A stretch of 64,000 bases of DNA from Bernardetia sp. MNP-M8 (GTDB taxonomy: Bacteria; Bacteroidota; Bacteroidia; Cytophagales; Bernardetiaceae): positions 1,798,001-1,862,000 of the forward strand of contig NZ_CP147012.1 in NCBI RefSeq assembly GCF_037126285.1, in the 5' to 3' direction. The number at the start of each line of letters is the position of its first letter. Positions within the stretch are counted from its first letter, which is position 1. Position numbers and translations under genes: made by a program. This document shows positions 1 through 8,602 of the stretch, one piece after another. The notes beneath the pieces were generated by a model. It did no database searches and was not told where the DNA came from. It saw nothing but the letters and a program-made list of their open reading frames with translations.

Positions 1-570
1 TTTCATTCCAACATGCATAAACATTCCTTCTATAAATCTGCTAGACTCATTGTATTTTAAAAACTGATTTGTAAAGCGACGATTAAAAATACGCATAACA
101 GCTAAACCTCTAGGTAGATTAAGCCCTGTAAAATGTTCTAAAATCCACCAAAAAAGTTTAGAAAAAATCACATTTATAATATTGTCTTTTTTCTCCTTAC
201 GTACACCAAACACCAAATCATATCCCTCTTCAATTTTTCTTATAAAGTTAGGGATTTCTATAGGAGGGTCTTGTAAATCTGGATCCATCATTAGCAAATA
301 ATCTCCCTTAGCATAGGTTATTCCTGCCGTAAGTGCTGCTTGTTTGCCATGATTGTATGAAAATTCTACTAATTTGAGGTTTGTATTATTTAGAGCTTGT
401 GTTTTTATCAATTCTACTGTATTATCTTTACTTCCATCATCAACAAAAATGATTTCGTAATTGATAGAATGCTCTTCTAATACTTTCGTAGTTTCAGTGA
501 TAAATTGTTTGATACATTCTTCTTCAAAATATACAGGAACAACTAAAGAAAGTAATTTGTCTTTTAACAT
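1..570 (-). CDS. Glycosyltransferase family 2 (DPM1/ArnC-like), 3' end cut by window
   Basis: The frame opens with ATG at 568-570 and runs to the window edge for 190 codons, so the C-terminus is missing. The start MLKDKLLSLVVPVYFEEECI is the GT-A beta-1 strand. FVDDGSKDNT (about residues 43-52) and MMDPDLQDPP (about 92-101) are the acidic motifs of GT2 enzymes, the second one binding the divalent metal and nucleotide. RFIEGMFMHVGM near the edge matches the region where DPM1/ArnC-like enzymes recognise lipid-linked acceptors. Inference: it transfers a sugar from an NDP- donor to polyprenyl phosphate or a glycan, on the cytoplasmic membrane face. It is the last gene seen of a minus-strand operon, 14 bp after the HAD gene. 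Family call is firm, substrate unknown. Confidence 0.9.
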   Translation of the reverse strand, partial: MLKDKLLSLVVPVYFEEECIKQFITETTKVLEEHSINYEIIFVDDGSKDNTVELIKTQALNNTNLKLVEFSYNHGKQAALTAGITYAKGDYLLMMDPDLQDPPIEIPNFIRKIEEGYDLVFGVRKEKKDNIINVIFSKLFWWILEHFTGLNLPRGLAVMRIFNRRFTNQFLKYNESSRFIEGMFMHVGMK

Positions 571-584
571 AATCTAAAAATGAA

Positions 585-1229
585 TCAATCTAAAAATGTA
601 GAAAGTTGATGTAATGAATTAATTTTAGGTTCTTTATAATATGGAAATACATTTTCTCTATCAATCAGAATGGCTTCTATTCCTAGTTTACGAGCTGGCT
701 CTGTATCTAATTTTATAGAATCTCCCACATAAAGAATTTGGTTAGCAGGGCAGTCTAGGTTTTTGATGGCTTTTTTATAAAAATCTAAAGCTGGTTTTTT
801 AATTCCTTCTTTTTGTGAACCATAAATTTCAAAAAAATCACGATTAAAGTAAGATTTTAATTTTGACTCTAAAGATATATCCCAATTTGAAATAATACCT
901 GTTGGTATAGTAATTTGATTGAGAAAATCTGTATCATCAAACGGTTGCCATTCCATATAGGTACAGGCAGCAAAAATATCTTCTAAGAGTTTGAAGTTTG
1001 GTAAAATGCCTACAGCATACAGTAACTCTGTATTGAAATGATGATAAAATTCTTTAGATGTTTTGTCAGGAAAAATAATAGTTTCACTAAGAAGTTTATG
1101 AATACGTTTCAGATAATGAATATCTATTTCATAGCCGTGTTCTACTAATACTTGATGTATTTTTGCAAATAGTTGAGGTTTTTGAAGTAGTGTATTAGCA
1201 ACATCAAAAAATATATAATTGTAAGGCAT
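585..1229 (-). CDS. HAD-superfamily hydrolase with Ala at the D+2 position
   Basis: 214 residues, typical of a subclass IA HAD with a helical cap. Motif I is FFDVANT: nucleophile Asp9 is present, but the general acid/base Asp at +2 is Ala11 (codon GCT). Motif II is SNWD (Ser114), motif III Lys144/145, motif IV GDSIKLD (Asp170, Asp175). Most HAD phosphatases need the +2 Asp. Ala there is known from phosphonatases, so ordinary phosphomonoesterase activity may be weak or altered. It starts 3 bp after the ATP-grasp stop codon and precedes the GT2 gene, so it probably works on an activated sugar or polymer precursor. The substrate cannot be named. Family certain, activity uncertain. Confidence 0.87.
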   Translation of the reverse strand: MPYNYIFFDVANTLLQKPQLFAKIHQVLVEHGYEIDIHYLKRIHKLLSETIIFPDKTSKEFYHHFNTELLYAVGILPNFKLLEDIFAACTYMEWQPFDDTDFLNQITIPTGIISNWDISLESKLKSYFNRDFFEIYGSQKEGIKKPALDFYKKAIKNLDCPANQILYVGDSIKLDTEPARKLGIEAILIDRENVFPYYKEPKINSLHQLSTFLD

Positions 1230-1232
1230 TTT

Positions 1233-2228
1233 TTAATAAATAAAATGGTCTGTTTGATTGTTTTTAGGTTCTTTCAGTTCTGAATTTGGATAAATAATAT
1301 CCATCAAAATACGTATTGCACTTCCTTTTGTAATTTTGGGAACAGTCGGTTCTTTATCAAAAACATATTCTTCTAGTATGTATTCTATGTCTTTAAATCC
1401 AAATTGTGAGCGTATAGAATTTGTTCCTGATATTCTTCCATTGATTTCGAAAGGCATAATTTTTCCTTCTTCAGTAACAATAGCTTGAATATTACAAGAA
1501 CCTACAATTTTTAAATGAAGCATCATTTTTTTAATGATTTTCTCTAATTCTGAATCATATTTTTGTATCACTTCACAAAAAGCAGTTGCTCCACTTTGCA
1601 ATTCTCTTTCAAAGGTAATAAATCCATGCAATTTTTGTTGGCGAGTAACATAGAAGGCACAAGTAATTTCTTTTCCTGTCCATAACTCTTGAACCATATA
1701 GTCATCACTAAAATCTTTTATATTCTTAGGATTAATATGTATTCCTCTTGAACCTCTTCCTTCTTTTGGCTTGAGTATATAGGATTGAAAAGCGTTTTCT
1801 GGATAGGTAGAAGGTAAATAGGAATGAGCAAAAGGAATTTGATGTTTGGCGAAAAACTCCCATGTTTTGTATTTATCTAAAAAAACTTCATTTGTTTCTG
1901 TAGGAGAAACAGCCATTTTAGGTAATTTATGAGCATTTTTACTCAAATAATAAACTTCATAATCTGTACTGGGAAAAACAACATCTATCTTTTCAGTCTC
2001 ACAAATAGCAATAATTGAAGGAATATAATTTTCATCATAAGCATATTCTATTTCATAGGTTTTATCACAGAGATGATTTCCAGCCGAAATGGGTATTACG
2101 TTTATACCTATAATACGAAAAATAAATTGCTCATTTTCTTTTGCGTAAGCCTGTATATTTCTCAAAATGCCTTGTCCAACATTTCCTCCTATTCCAGTAA
2201 CTAGTATACTAATTGTCTTTTTCATCAA
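1233..2228 (-). CDS. ATP-grasp protein, carbamoyl-phosphate-synthase-like
   Basis: 331 residues. An N-terminal Rossmann-like pre-ATP-grasp domain starts ILVTGIGGNVGQGILR. A nucleotide-binding segment LKPKEGRGSRGIHI follows near residue 152, then QELWTGKEITCAF, and the metal-binding strand PFEINGRISGTNS near residue 258. This set is typical of ATP-grasp carboxylate-amine ligases of the CPS-large/PylC group often found in cell-surface polysaccharide operons. Inference: it joins a carboxylate to an amine or thiol during precursor decoration. Two adjacent ATG codons (2228, 2225) could serve as start. First gene of the visible GT2-HAD-ATP-grasp operon, and isolated from the upstream gene by a strong hairpin. 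Confidence 0.85.
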   Translation of the reverse strand: MMKKTISILVTGIGGNVGQGILRNIQAYAKENEQFIFRIIGINVIPISAGNHLCDKTYEIEYAYDENYIPSIIAICETEKIDVVFPSTDYEVYYLSKNAHKLPKMAVSPTETNEVFLDKYKTWEFFAKHQIPFAHSYLPSTYPENAFQSYILKPKEGRGSRGIHINPKNIKDFSDDYMVQELWTGKEITCAFYVTRQQKLHGFITFERELQSGATAFCEVIQKYDSELEKIIKKMMLHLKIVGSCNIQAIVTEEGKIMPFEINGRISGTNSIRSQFGFKDIEYILEEYVFDKEPTVPKITKGSAIRILMDIIYPNSELKEPKNNQTDHFIY

Positions 2229-2297
2229 CTATAAGATTCTTTATTTGAGTTTCTAGATTATTTTTTGGTATAAAGTTAAGTTTTTCTGCTAAACAAT

Positions 2298-2355
2298 AAA
2301 AAAAGTAATAAAAATACCTTATCAGACTGATAAGGTATTTTTATTACTTTTTTTT
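2298..2355 (-). terminator. Perfect 28-bp-arm palindrome, intrinsic terminator of the HTTM gene
   Basis: Arms 2298-2325 and 2327-2354 are exact reverse complements around a single base at 2326. The stem core is TACCTTATCAG, with A-run and T-run flanks (7 A, 8 T). The stop codon of the upstream minus-strand gene (TAA at 2356-2354) lies inside the T tract. Either strand would give a hairpin followed by U residues, so it can stop transcription both ways. It separates the HTTM/BT_3928/DUF1599 genes from the polysaccharide genes. Confidence 0.85.
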
Positions 2356-3907
2356 ATAGAGATTCTATATCTGGAAGATCGATAAAATATTTACCATCTA
2401 TCCATTTTGCTTCACTTACATCTTGCCATGGTTGTGCCATTTGGGTCTTAAGAAAGTCTTTTTCCCATTCCATCGGAATATCGATTTTTTTAACTTTGAC
2501 TTTGAATGTAGCATCCTCTAAGTCAATATCATTTTTCACAGCATAAAATTCTGTAAAGCGTTTTATACCATTAGAAAGAGCTGTAGAATCTACTTGAGGA
2601 CCGACCATACCAAAACCAATATATGTCCAATTTCTCCCTACATTATACCAAGAAGCTTGTCCTTGAGGGTTAGTAATAGGTAGCCAAGTTTCTGATCCAT
2701 TTTTTTCAATATAAGTTATTGCTATAATATGATTATATCCTGTATAATGAAAATCAAGAAATACACTATGACTAACTATACCAAAGAAACCTTGACTTAT
2801 TAAAGGACTTATGTTTGAAGAGATTTTAGCAAAAACCTTGTTTGGAAAAGAAACTGTCCAACCATTATTGATTACAACCTTTTTGACAAGTGGAGAACGA
2901 TAGATTACTCCCAACTGTAAACTCATAATTAGCACAAAATAGGTAATAATAGCATAAATATGTATTTTTTTGAATAGTGGAATCTGTAAATTATCTCTAA
3001 TTTGCTGTTCTGTTGTTTGTCCAAATATTCTATTCAAAAAAGCCTTATAAGATGTATTAATTTTTTTGATAAAATGTAAAGGTATTAATAATATATATAA
3101 AGCTATCATAGTTAAGGCAAACCCAGGAATTGGAAAAGTAATAAAAATACCTATATGTAAACCTAAACCCACAATAAAAATAGGTAACCGAGCTTTCTTA
3201 TTCCAAAATATAAATATAAATATGAACTCTAAAAATAACGTTAAATAGCTCAAAAAAACTATTATATATTTTTGGTTCATTAACCAGTTTAAATCTAAAA
3301 ATGTAAATTGGGGCAAGGATGCAGGTTTCCATACTCCCAATCCAGTAGTCCAAGTTACAGAAGCTAATTTATGAAAAATTGAATCAAAATATATAAAACC
3401 TATACCCACCAAAACAATAGAAAAATAATTAAGGACTGAAATATCACTAATGAAAACAGGTTGATTTTTTATTTTACTTTTATAAGCTTTAATAAAGCTA
3501 TCTACTGATAGAGTTTCAGATGATGAAGTAAAAATCAATAAAAAACTAACTCCTATGTATATATAATCTGCATGATAACTAGCTATTAAAGATGTTCCAA
3601 AGATAAGTACACAACAAACATAACTAACTATAGCCACATAGCGTGTAAATAAACCTATGACAAGAAAAAGAAGACTAAAACACCAAATCCATAACAAACC
3701 ATCAAAAATAAATACCTTACCAACAGTCATTTGATTTATAAAAATCAAATATTTAAAATTAAATATTTGTACCACTTCTCCCAAAAGAACTAAACCAAAA
3801 AACATGCGAAAAAGAGCCAATCCAGTAGGATCTATTTTCTTATCATATAGCTTCTCAAAAAGGTTATATATCTTTTTCATATGATAACTAATAAAGTGGT
3901 TATTCAA
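2354..3907 (-). CDS. HTTM-domain membrane protein (vitamin K gamma-carboxylase-like)
   Basis: 517 residues. After KKIDPTGLALFRMFFGLVLL, which is the hallmark start of the HTTM (horizontally transferred transmembrane) domain, about eight hydrophobic segments extend to roughly residue 340. A soluble C-terminal part of about 170 residues follows, rich in W/Y and beta-strand patterns. The family relates to vitamin K-dependent gamma-glutamyl carboxylase, but most bacterial members have no known substrate. The ATG at 3907 overlaps the end of the BT_3928-type gene by 8 bp, which implies translational coupling. A second ATG at residue 10 (3880) also fits the membrane start. A neighbour with a DCGCFGD motif suggests redox or membrane-protein maturation, but that is inference. 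Confidence 0.82.
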   Translation of the reverse strand: MNNHFISYHMKKIYNLFEKLYDKKIDPTGLALFRMFFGLVLLGEVVQIFNFKYLIFINQMTVGKVFIFDGLLWIWCFSLLFLVIGLFTRYVAIVSYVCCVLIFGTSLIASYHADYIYIGVSFLLIFTSSSETLSVDSFIKAYKSKIKNQPVFISDISVLNYFSIVLVGIGFIYFDSIFHKLASVTWTTGLGVWKPASLPQFTFLDLNWLMNQKYIIVFLSYLTLFLEFIFIFIFWNKKARLPIFIVGLGLHIGIFITFPIPGFALTMIALYILLIPLHFIKKINTSYKAFLNRIFGQTTEQQIRDNLQIPLFKKIHIYAIITYFVLIMSLQLGVIYRSPLVKKVVINNGWTVSFPNKVFAKISSNISPLISQGFFGIVSHSVFLDFHYTGYNHIIAITYIEKNGSETWLPITNPQGQASWYNVGRNWTYIGFGMVGPQVDSTALSNGIKRFTEFYAVKNDIDLEDATFKVKVKKIDIPMEWEKDFLKTQMAQPWQDVSEAKWIDGKYFIDLPDIESL

Positions 3908-5009
3908 ATAATCTTAATACTTCTTGCGATTCAGGAGTTTCATTAGGAGAATATTTTCCTATGACAGTTCCTTCATTGAGCATCCAAAGTGCAGGATTTG
4001 AGCGAGCTATTGTCTTGATAACAGTTGCATCAATATAATAAAAAGGAAAATTAATATTCTGACTCGTTTTAAAAGAATTAATAGCTTCTTGGGTGTCAGA
4101 AGTAAGAATGGCTACTTTTATATTTGCATTCTTAGCTGTAGTTTCATTAATCAACTTCTTAATTTCCTCAAATTTATCAAAGTTTCCTTTTGCTACATTC
4201 TGAACCAAAATAAAAATACGTTTTTCTGTTAAAGATTCTTGTGTAAAATCTCCTTCGTCATTCCAAAGACTATAATCTGTAATTTTAGGTTTACTTTCAG
4301 CTTCATTCAAAAGTTCATTACTCACATATTTATAAGCAGGGTCAGTTGGATATTCTTCCATACGAAACTCTTGCCCATCCTTTTCCATTACATAAATATA
4401 ACGAGCAGGCTCTTTAGATTTCATTTGTTCAGAAATATTCTTACCTACTGCATAGGCTCTAAAATCAATAGGAGCTTCATATTCAATAGCATAATAAGTC
4501 AAAAAACCTGAAAGAAGTGTTATCGAACTCAAAACTACAAAAGTGAGAAAGTTAGATTTATTAGTTAATTTCTTTACCTGAACTAATAGAATTGTAATCA
4601 AGACAAACAGAACTACATCTTTTGTAAAAGACTCCCAAGGCTTTAGAGGAAGAAAATCACCAAAACAACCACAGTCAGTTACTTTATTAAAATAAGCTGA
4701 ATAAAAAGTCAGAAAGGTAAAAAAGGTAATCATCAAGAATAAAAGCCAAACCGTAATTTTTCGTTTGAAACCAATCAAAAGAGCTGTCCCCAATACTATC
4801 TCAGAAACTACAAAAATGACAGCCAAAATAGTTGCATTTTGATTAAGGAAATGAAAAAAACCGTGCAAAGAAGGCACATCAGTTGCAAAAACTTCAAAGT
4901 ATTCACCTAGTTTGATAGCTGTTCCGATAGGATCAATAGCTTTTACAGCTCCTGAAAAAATAAATAATGCACCTACAATAAAACAAATGATTTGGTTGAG
5001 GAATTTCAT
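3900..5009 (-). CDS. BT_3928-family DoxX/MauE-like membrane protein
   Basis: 369 residues. Four predicted membrane helices lie in the first 150 residues (FLNQIICFIVGALFIFSGAV and three more) with a DCGCFGD motif on the loop after the third. This layout is that of DoxX/MauE-type proteins, in which the cysteine pair is linked to thiol-disulfide chemistry. A further helix near residue 160 leads to a periplasmic domain that looks thioredoxin-fold-like but has no CxxC. Bacteroidota commonly keep a BT_3928-type gene next to a DUF1599 gene, as here. Transcribed with DUF1599 upstream (52 bp) and HTTM downstream (8 bp overlap). Role unproven, family call good. Confidence 0.83.
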   Translation of the reverse strand: MKFLNQIICFIVGALFIFSGAVKAIDPIGTAIKLGEYFEVFATDVPSLHGFFHFLNQNATILAVIFVVSEIVLGTALLIGFKRKITVWLLFLMITFFTFLTFYSAYFNKVTDCGCFGDFLPLKPWESFTKDVVLFVLITILLVQVKKLTNKSNFLTFVVLSSITLLSGFLTYYAIEYEAPIDFRAYAVGKNISEQMKSKEPARYIYVMEKDGQEFRMEEYPTDPAYKYVSNELLNEAESKPKITDYSLWNDEGDFTQESLTEKRIFILVQNVAKGNFDKFEEIKKLINETTAKNANIKVAILTSDTQEAINSFKTSQNINFPFYYIDATVIKTIARSNPALWMLNEGTVIGKYSPNETPESQEVLRLFE

Positions 5010-5061
5010 AGCGTTTTTTGATTTTTCTTTACTGTTGTTGATATTTTACTAACAACATGTT

Positions 5062-5676
5062 TTATTTTTGTTCTTGTAATTTTTTATCGGCATTTTGTTC
5101 TTGCATATTGACCGAATTGCCTGCTTGGTTTTGGTTTTGTTCCATCATCAAAATGAGAGCAAAAACAGAATAGTTTATCATATCCTTATATCCTGCATCA
5201 ATACCTTCTGAAACCAATGTTTTGCCTTGATTATCTTCAATGCGTTTGATACGAAGCAATTTCATCAAAATAATATCTGTAATACTGGTAATTCGCATAA
5301 CACGCCAAGCCTCTCCATAATCGTGATTTTTACGATTTAAGAGCTGTTGTGAAACTTCCGAATGTTTTTGATAATATTCTGTTACTTCTCTAAGTGGAAT
5401 CTCCAAGCGAGCATCACTTCGAAGCTGAATTTGAATTAAAGCCATCAAAGAGTAATTTATGATTCCAATAAACTCTGAAGCAATATCATCACCTACCATT
5501 TGTGAACCTTTATCTTGAATAGTTCGGATGCGTTGTGCTTTGATATAGATTTGATCTGTAATACTTGGAAGACGCAAAATACGCCATGAAGTACCATAAT
5601 CTTTATTTTTTTGGTCGAATAGTTGCCTACACGTAACCATTATTTGGCGATATTGAGCTAGTGTTTTGTCAGTCAA
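5062..5676 (-). CDS. DUF1599 protein, two internal repeats, TTG start
   Basis: 204 residues made of two related units. The first has LFDQKNKDYGTSWRILR then SITDQIYIKAQRIR (residues 19-50). The second has LLNRKNHDYGEAWRVMR then SITDIILMKLLRIK (about 111-142). Each ends with a helix of the form INYSLMAL / INYSVFAL. This tandem arrangement is DUF1599, found almost only in Bacteroidota and of unknown function. The start is TTG at 5676: an in-frame TAA lies just upstream, and the resulting N-terminus (MTDKTLAQYRQIMVTCRQLF) has the usual family spacing to the first DYG motif, so no ATG start is needed. First gene of the DUF1599-BT_3928-HTTM run. Confidence 0.9.
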   Translation of the reverse strand: MTDKTLAQYRQIMVTCRQLFDQKNKDYGTSWRILRLPSITDQIYIKAQRIRTIQDKGSQMVGDDIASEFIGIINYSLMALIQIQLRSDARLEIPLREVTEYYQKHSEVSQQLLNRKNHDYGEAWRVMRITSITDIILMKLLRIKRIEDNQGKTLVSEGIDAGYKDMINYSVFALILMMEQNQNQAGNSVNMQEQNADKKLQEQK

Positions 5677-5758
5677 GGCTTTTTATATTTTTAATGACTA
5701 GTTTTGATTCTATCCACAAAAATACATAATCTAGTTTATTTATTCGAATTTATAAAGA

Positions 5759-7144
5759 TTACTCTGTTTTATTTTCTTGTTTACTTTTTCCAATAAAAAT
5801 AATCATCAACTTTTTTTCTAGCCAACTGTGTAAAGGTACAATTGGAAGTGCAATAATTAAGTTTGCAATGAGTTTTATTAGAATATTTCCTGCAGATAAT
5901 ACTTCTATTTTTGGCTCTAACAAAAGAAGAATAAACTCAAAGAGAAGTAACAAAACGAAAAACAAACCTGCTTTAAGCACATTTTCAGAAGCATTTAATG
6001 TTTTGAGAAGATATAAAAATCCAATAATTACTATGAGAATAATTGTTATTCCTGTATAGATAAGCATATTTTGTCTTTCTATTTTTTCCTTTAATAGTTG
6101 GCTTTTCTTTTCTTCCTCTTCTTTCTCTTGGGCTACTTTTCTTTCTATTTCAAAATTTCCCTGTAAACGAGCAGCATCCTTTTGACTTTCTAAATTATTT
6201 ATGGAGTCTGTATATATTTGTTGCTGACGTTCGTGAAATAATGCTTTTTCATACTCTTTAACTGCCTCATTGTATGTAGTTGCTAATCTATGATACTGTA
6301 AGGCTATGTTTATATCATAATTATTTTCTAAAAAATAAGCTATTTGATTTAATACATCTCTTGCTTGCTCATTTTTATTTTGTAGTAAGTACAATTCAGT
6401 TTGAATCAATAGGAGACTATTTTTTGTAATCTTTTCTTTTACTATTTCTATTGTTTCTAAGCCTTTTTGCACATAGTATTCAGCAGAATCGTAATTTCCT
6501 AAATACATGTAATCTGTTGCTATATTCTCACATACCATTGCAATGCTACTATAATCTTGTAGTTTTTCATAGATTTGTTTTGCTTGATAATTATAATCCA
6601 AAGAAGTTTTATATTCTTCTCTGTCACTATAAGCAGCTCCCAAATTTTGTAGAACCCAAGAAGCTCTCAACAAATCTCCATCTTCTTTATACAGTTTTAA
6701 TGATTTTTCATAGTAAGGGAAAGCAACATCATATTGTCCTTGTATATCATAAATTGCACCTACCACAAGATATACCCAAGCACGAGTTTGTAATGTAGTA
6801 ATTTTGGCAGAATCTAATAATTTAGCAGATTGAATACCATAATCAAAGGCTTTATCAATTTGTCCTCGTAACTGATAAAACCAGCTTAGATGAGAAAGTG
6901 AAACTATTTCTCCTTCTGTGTAATTTATTTCCAAAGATTTTTGATAGGCTTTTTGAGCATACTCTCCATACTTTTCTGTATCAACCATAAAATAAGCCCA
7001 ACCTATCTTATTGAGTAAATCAATTTTTTCTTCTTCTGTATTTGTCTTTTTTAGCTCTATTGAAAGGCTATCTATTGTTTTTGTTTGACTATATAAATAA
7101 AACGGAAATAAAACAAATAAAAATAATAATAAAAAATGTTTCAT
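5759..7144 (-). CDS. TPR-repeat protein with C-terminal membrane helices
   Basis: 461 residues. A Sec signal peptide (MKHFLLLFLFVLFPFYLYSQ) precedes about six TPR units (residues 40-310), for example AFPYYEKSLKLYKEDGDLLR. A charged coiled coil lies near 315-355. Three hydrophobic segments follow (about 360-380, 388-408, 420-440), and then a basic tail. Bacteroidota sensor kinases and cyclases often have such a periplasmic TPR plus membrane front end, but here no output domain follows. The gene lies 18 bp behind the SpoIIE phosphatase gene, so it may be its sensory or anchoring partner. That pairing is inference from gene order. Confidence 0.8.
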   Translation of the reverse strand: MKHFLLLFLFVLFPFYLYSQTKTIDSLSIELKKTNTEEEKIDLLNKIGWAYFMVDTEKYGEYAQKAYQKSLEINYTEGEIVSLSHLSWFYQLRGQIDKAFDYGIQSAKLLDSAKITTLQTRAWVYLVVGAIYDIQGQYDVAFPYYEKSLKLYKEDGDLLRASWVLQNLGAAYSDREEYKTSLDYNYQAKQIYEKLQDYSSIAMVCENIATDYMYLGNYDSAEYYVQKGLETIEIVKEKITKNSLLLIQTELYLLQNKNEQARDVLNQIAYFLENNYDINIALQYHRLATTYNEAVKEYEKALFHERQQQIYTDSINNLESQKDAARLQGNFEIERKVAQEKEEEEKKSQLLKEKIERQNMLIYTGITIILIVIIGFLYLLKTLNASENVLKAGLFFVLLLLFEFILLLLEPKIEVLSAGNILIKLIANLIIALPIVPLHSWLEKKLMIIFIGKSKQENKTE

Positions 7145-7162
7145 CAGTGTTGGGTTTAAAAC

Positions 7163-8416
7163 TTACCTTTTCACTCTACAAGAAAGCAAAGTAATATCAT
7201 CAGGATAAGGAGTATTTCCTTTAAAAAGATGAAGTTTATCAAATAAGCGTTCATGAAGCTCTTGATGCGAATGGTCAAAATTTTCTTTTACTCCTTCTAA
7301 TAGATTCTCTTCTCCAAATTCTTCTCCATCTTCGGCTGCCGTTTCAGTAAATCCGTCTGTATAACAGAAAATTAAAAAATCATCTAATCCATTTAGATTT
7401 GCCACAGAAAGAAAAGGAAGTTTGTCAAATGTACCTAAAATGGTTGTTCCTTCTTCTAAGTGCTGAACTTGATGAGCATTGAGCATCAAAATAGGTGCAT
7501 TATGACCAGCATTGATATAAACTGCCGTTTTTTGACTCTTATTATATAGAAAAAAGAAAGCTGTAATAAAATGTCCACCACCTGAATTTTGAATAATTAA
7601 ATGATTGAGTTCTTCTACAATTTTTTTCAAATCTGTTGTTTGACGTGCCATTGTACGAAGGGCTGCTTGAAAATTTGACATCAGAATAGCAGCAGGAAAA
7701 CCTTTTCCAGAAACATCAGCTACACAAAGTAAAAATTCATTTTCATTAATTTGAATATAATCATAATAATCTCCTCCTACATTGTGGTGAGGATAATAGC
7801 TTGCCACCACACTAAACTTTTCTTCATTAGGCAAATGCTTTGGTAGAAGTAATGATTGTACTTCACTAGCAATTTCTAATTGACGATTAAATGCTTCCTG
7901 CACTTTTTGTTTTCTAGCCATCTTTTTATTCTCCACAGCAACAATAATAATATCACTGAGTGCTTGAATAAAAGGCAAATCCAAATCTTCTTCTAATAAA
8001 TTATCATAAGCTCTTCCTAAGAAAAGATACGCCAAAACCTCATCTTTATGATGAATTGGAATAATAAAGCAAAATTCATTAAAAGGAGCTAAATGATTAA
8101 ATTCATTAGTAGCTGAAACTTTATGAATATCTAAAATTTCATTAGGCAAAAGTACATCTCTATAATTTGCCAGCGTACCAAAACTTTCTTTATTAAACCA
8201 CTTATTTCTATTTGCATCTACTTCTGTATCTTCATCCAAAACATACAAAGTCATTTTCGAAATATAGGGATAAGAACGGAGTGTAAACATAAAGGTACGG
8301 TACAAATCCTGTTCAGCAATATTTCCATTGATAGACTTTATAATATCGATAAGTGAATCCAACTCAATTTTTTTGAGTTCTAATGCGTTTACTGTTTCAG
8401 TAGTTTTTTCTGACAT
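7163..8416 (-). CDS. GAF-like + PP2C/SpoIIE protein Ser/Thr phosphatase (RsbU type)
   Basis: 417 residues. An N-terminal GAF-like sensor region (about 20-165) ends in a helical linker RKQKVQEAFNRQLEIASEVQ. The SpoIIE-type PP2C domain (about 190-415) carries the expected acidic metal ligands: GGDYYDYIQ, VADVSGKGFPAA, FCYTDGFTETA and PDDITLLSC. These enzymes dephosphorylate anti-anti-sigma proteins of the SpoIIAA/RsbV type or related adaptors. No STAS or anti-sigma gene is next to it, so the partner is elsewhere. ATG at 8416; TPR membrane gene 18 bp downstream, likely co-transcribed. Cytoplasmic. Confidence 0.92.
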   Translation of the reverse strand: MSEKTTETVNALELKKIELDSLIDIIKSINGNIAEQDLYRTFMFTLRSYPYISKMTLYVLDEDTEVDANRNKWFNKESFGTLANYRDVLLPNEILDIHKVSATNEFNHLAPFNEFCFIIPIHHKDEVLAYLFLGRAYDNLLEEDLDLPFIQALSDIIIVAVENKKMARKQKVQEAFNRQLEIASEVQSLLLPKHLPNEEKFSVVASYYPHHNVGGDYYDYIQINENEFLLCVADVSGKGFPAAILMSNFQAALRTMARQTTDLKKIVEELNHLIIQNSGGGHFITAFFFLYNKSQKTAVYINAGHNAPILMLNAHQVQHLEEGTTILGTFDKLPFLSVANLNGLDDFLIFCYTDGFTETAAEDGEEFGEENLLEGVKENFDHSHQELHERLFDKLHLFKGNTPYPDDITLLSCRVKR

Positions 8417-8501
8417 AATTAATATAGAAAGAGTAATATACTCTACTTGTATTGGTTAATACTTTTGTTTGTATTTTTTAATACTCGTTGTTTATAGTGG
8501 T

Positions 8502-8509
8502 TAAATTTG
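8502..8509 (+). promoter_or_regulatory. Bacteroidota -7 element TAAATTTG
   Basis: TAAATTTG is a perfect TAnnTTTG match. Transcription would begin near 8515, so a TTG codon at 8507 inside the element cannot start translation, and the ATG at 8603 is the likely start of the following gene. No convincing -33 TTG at standard spacing was seen. Confidence 0.5.
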
Positions 8510-8602
8510 ATAGGCAATTTACAAAAAAGGAATGTATTTTACAGCATTGTTTTTTATCTTGTTTGGTTGAGTTATTTTCACTCTTGTTTTCTATTCATAT
8601 CT

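Noticed and set aside
6451-6798. Plus-strand frame of 115 codons
   Set aside because: It is opposite the TPR gene and gives no family pattern.
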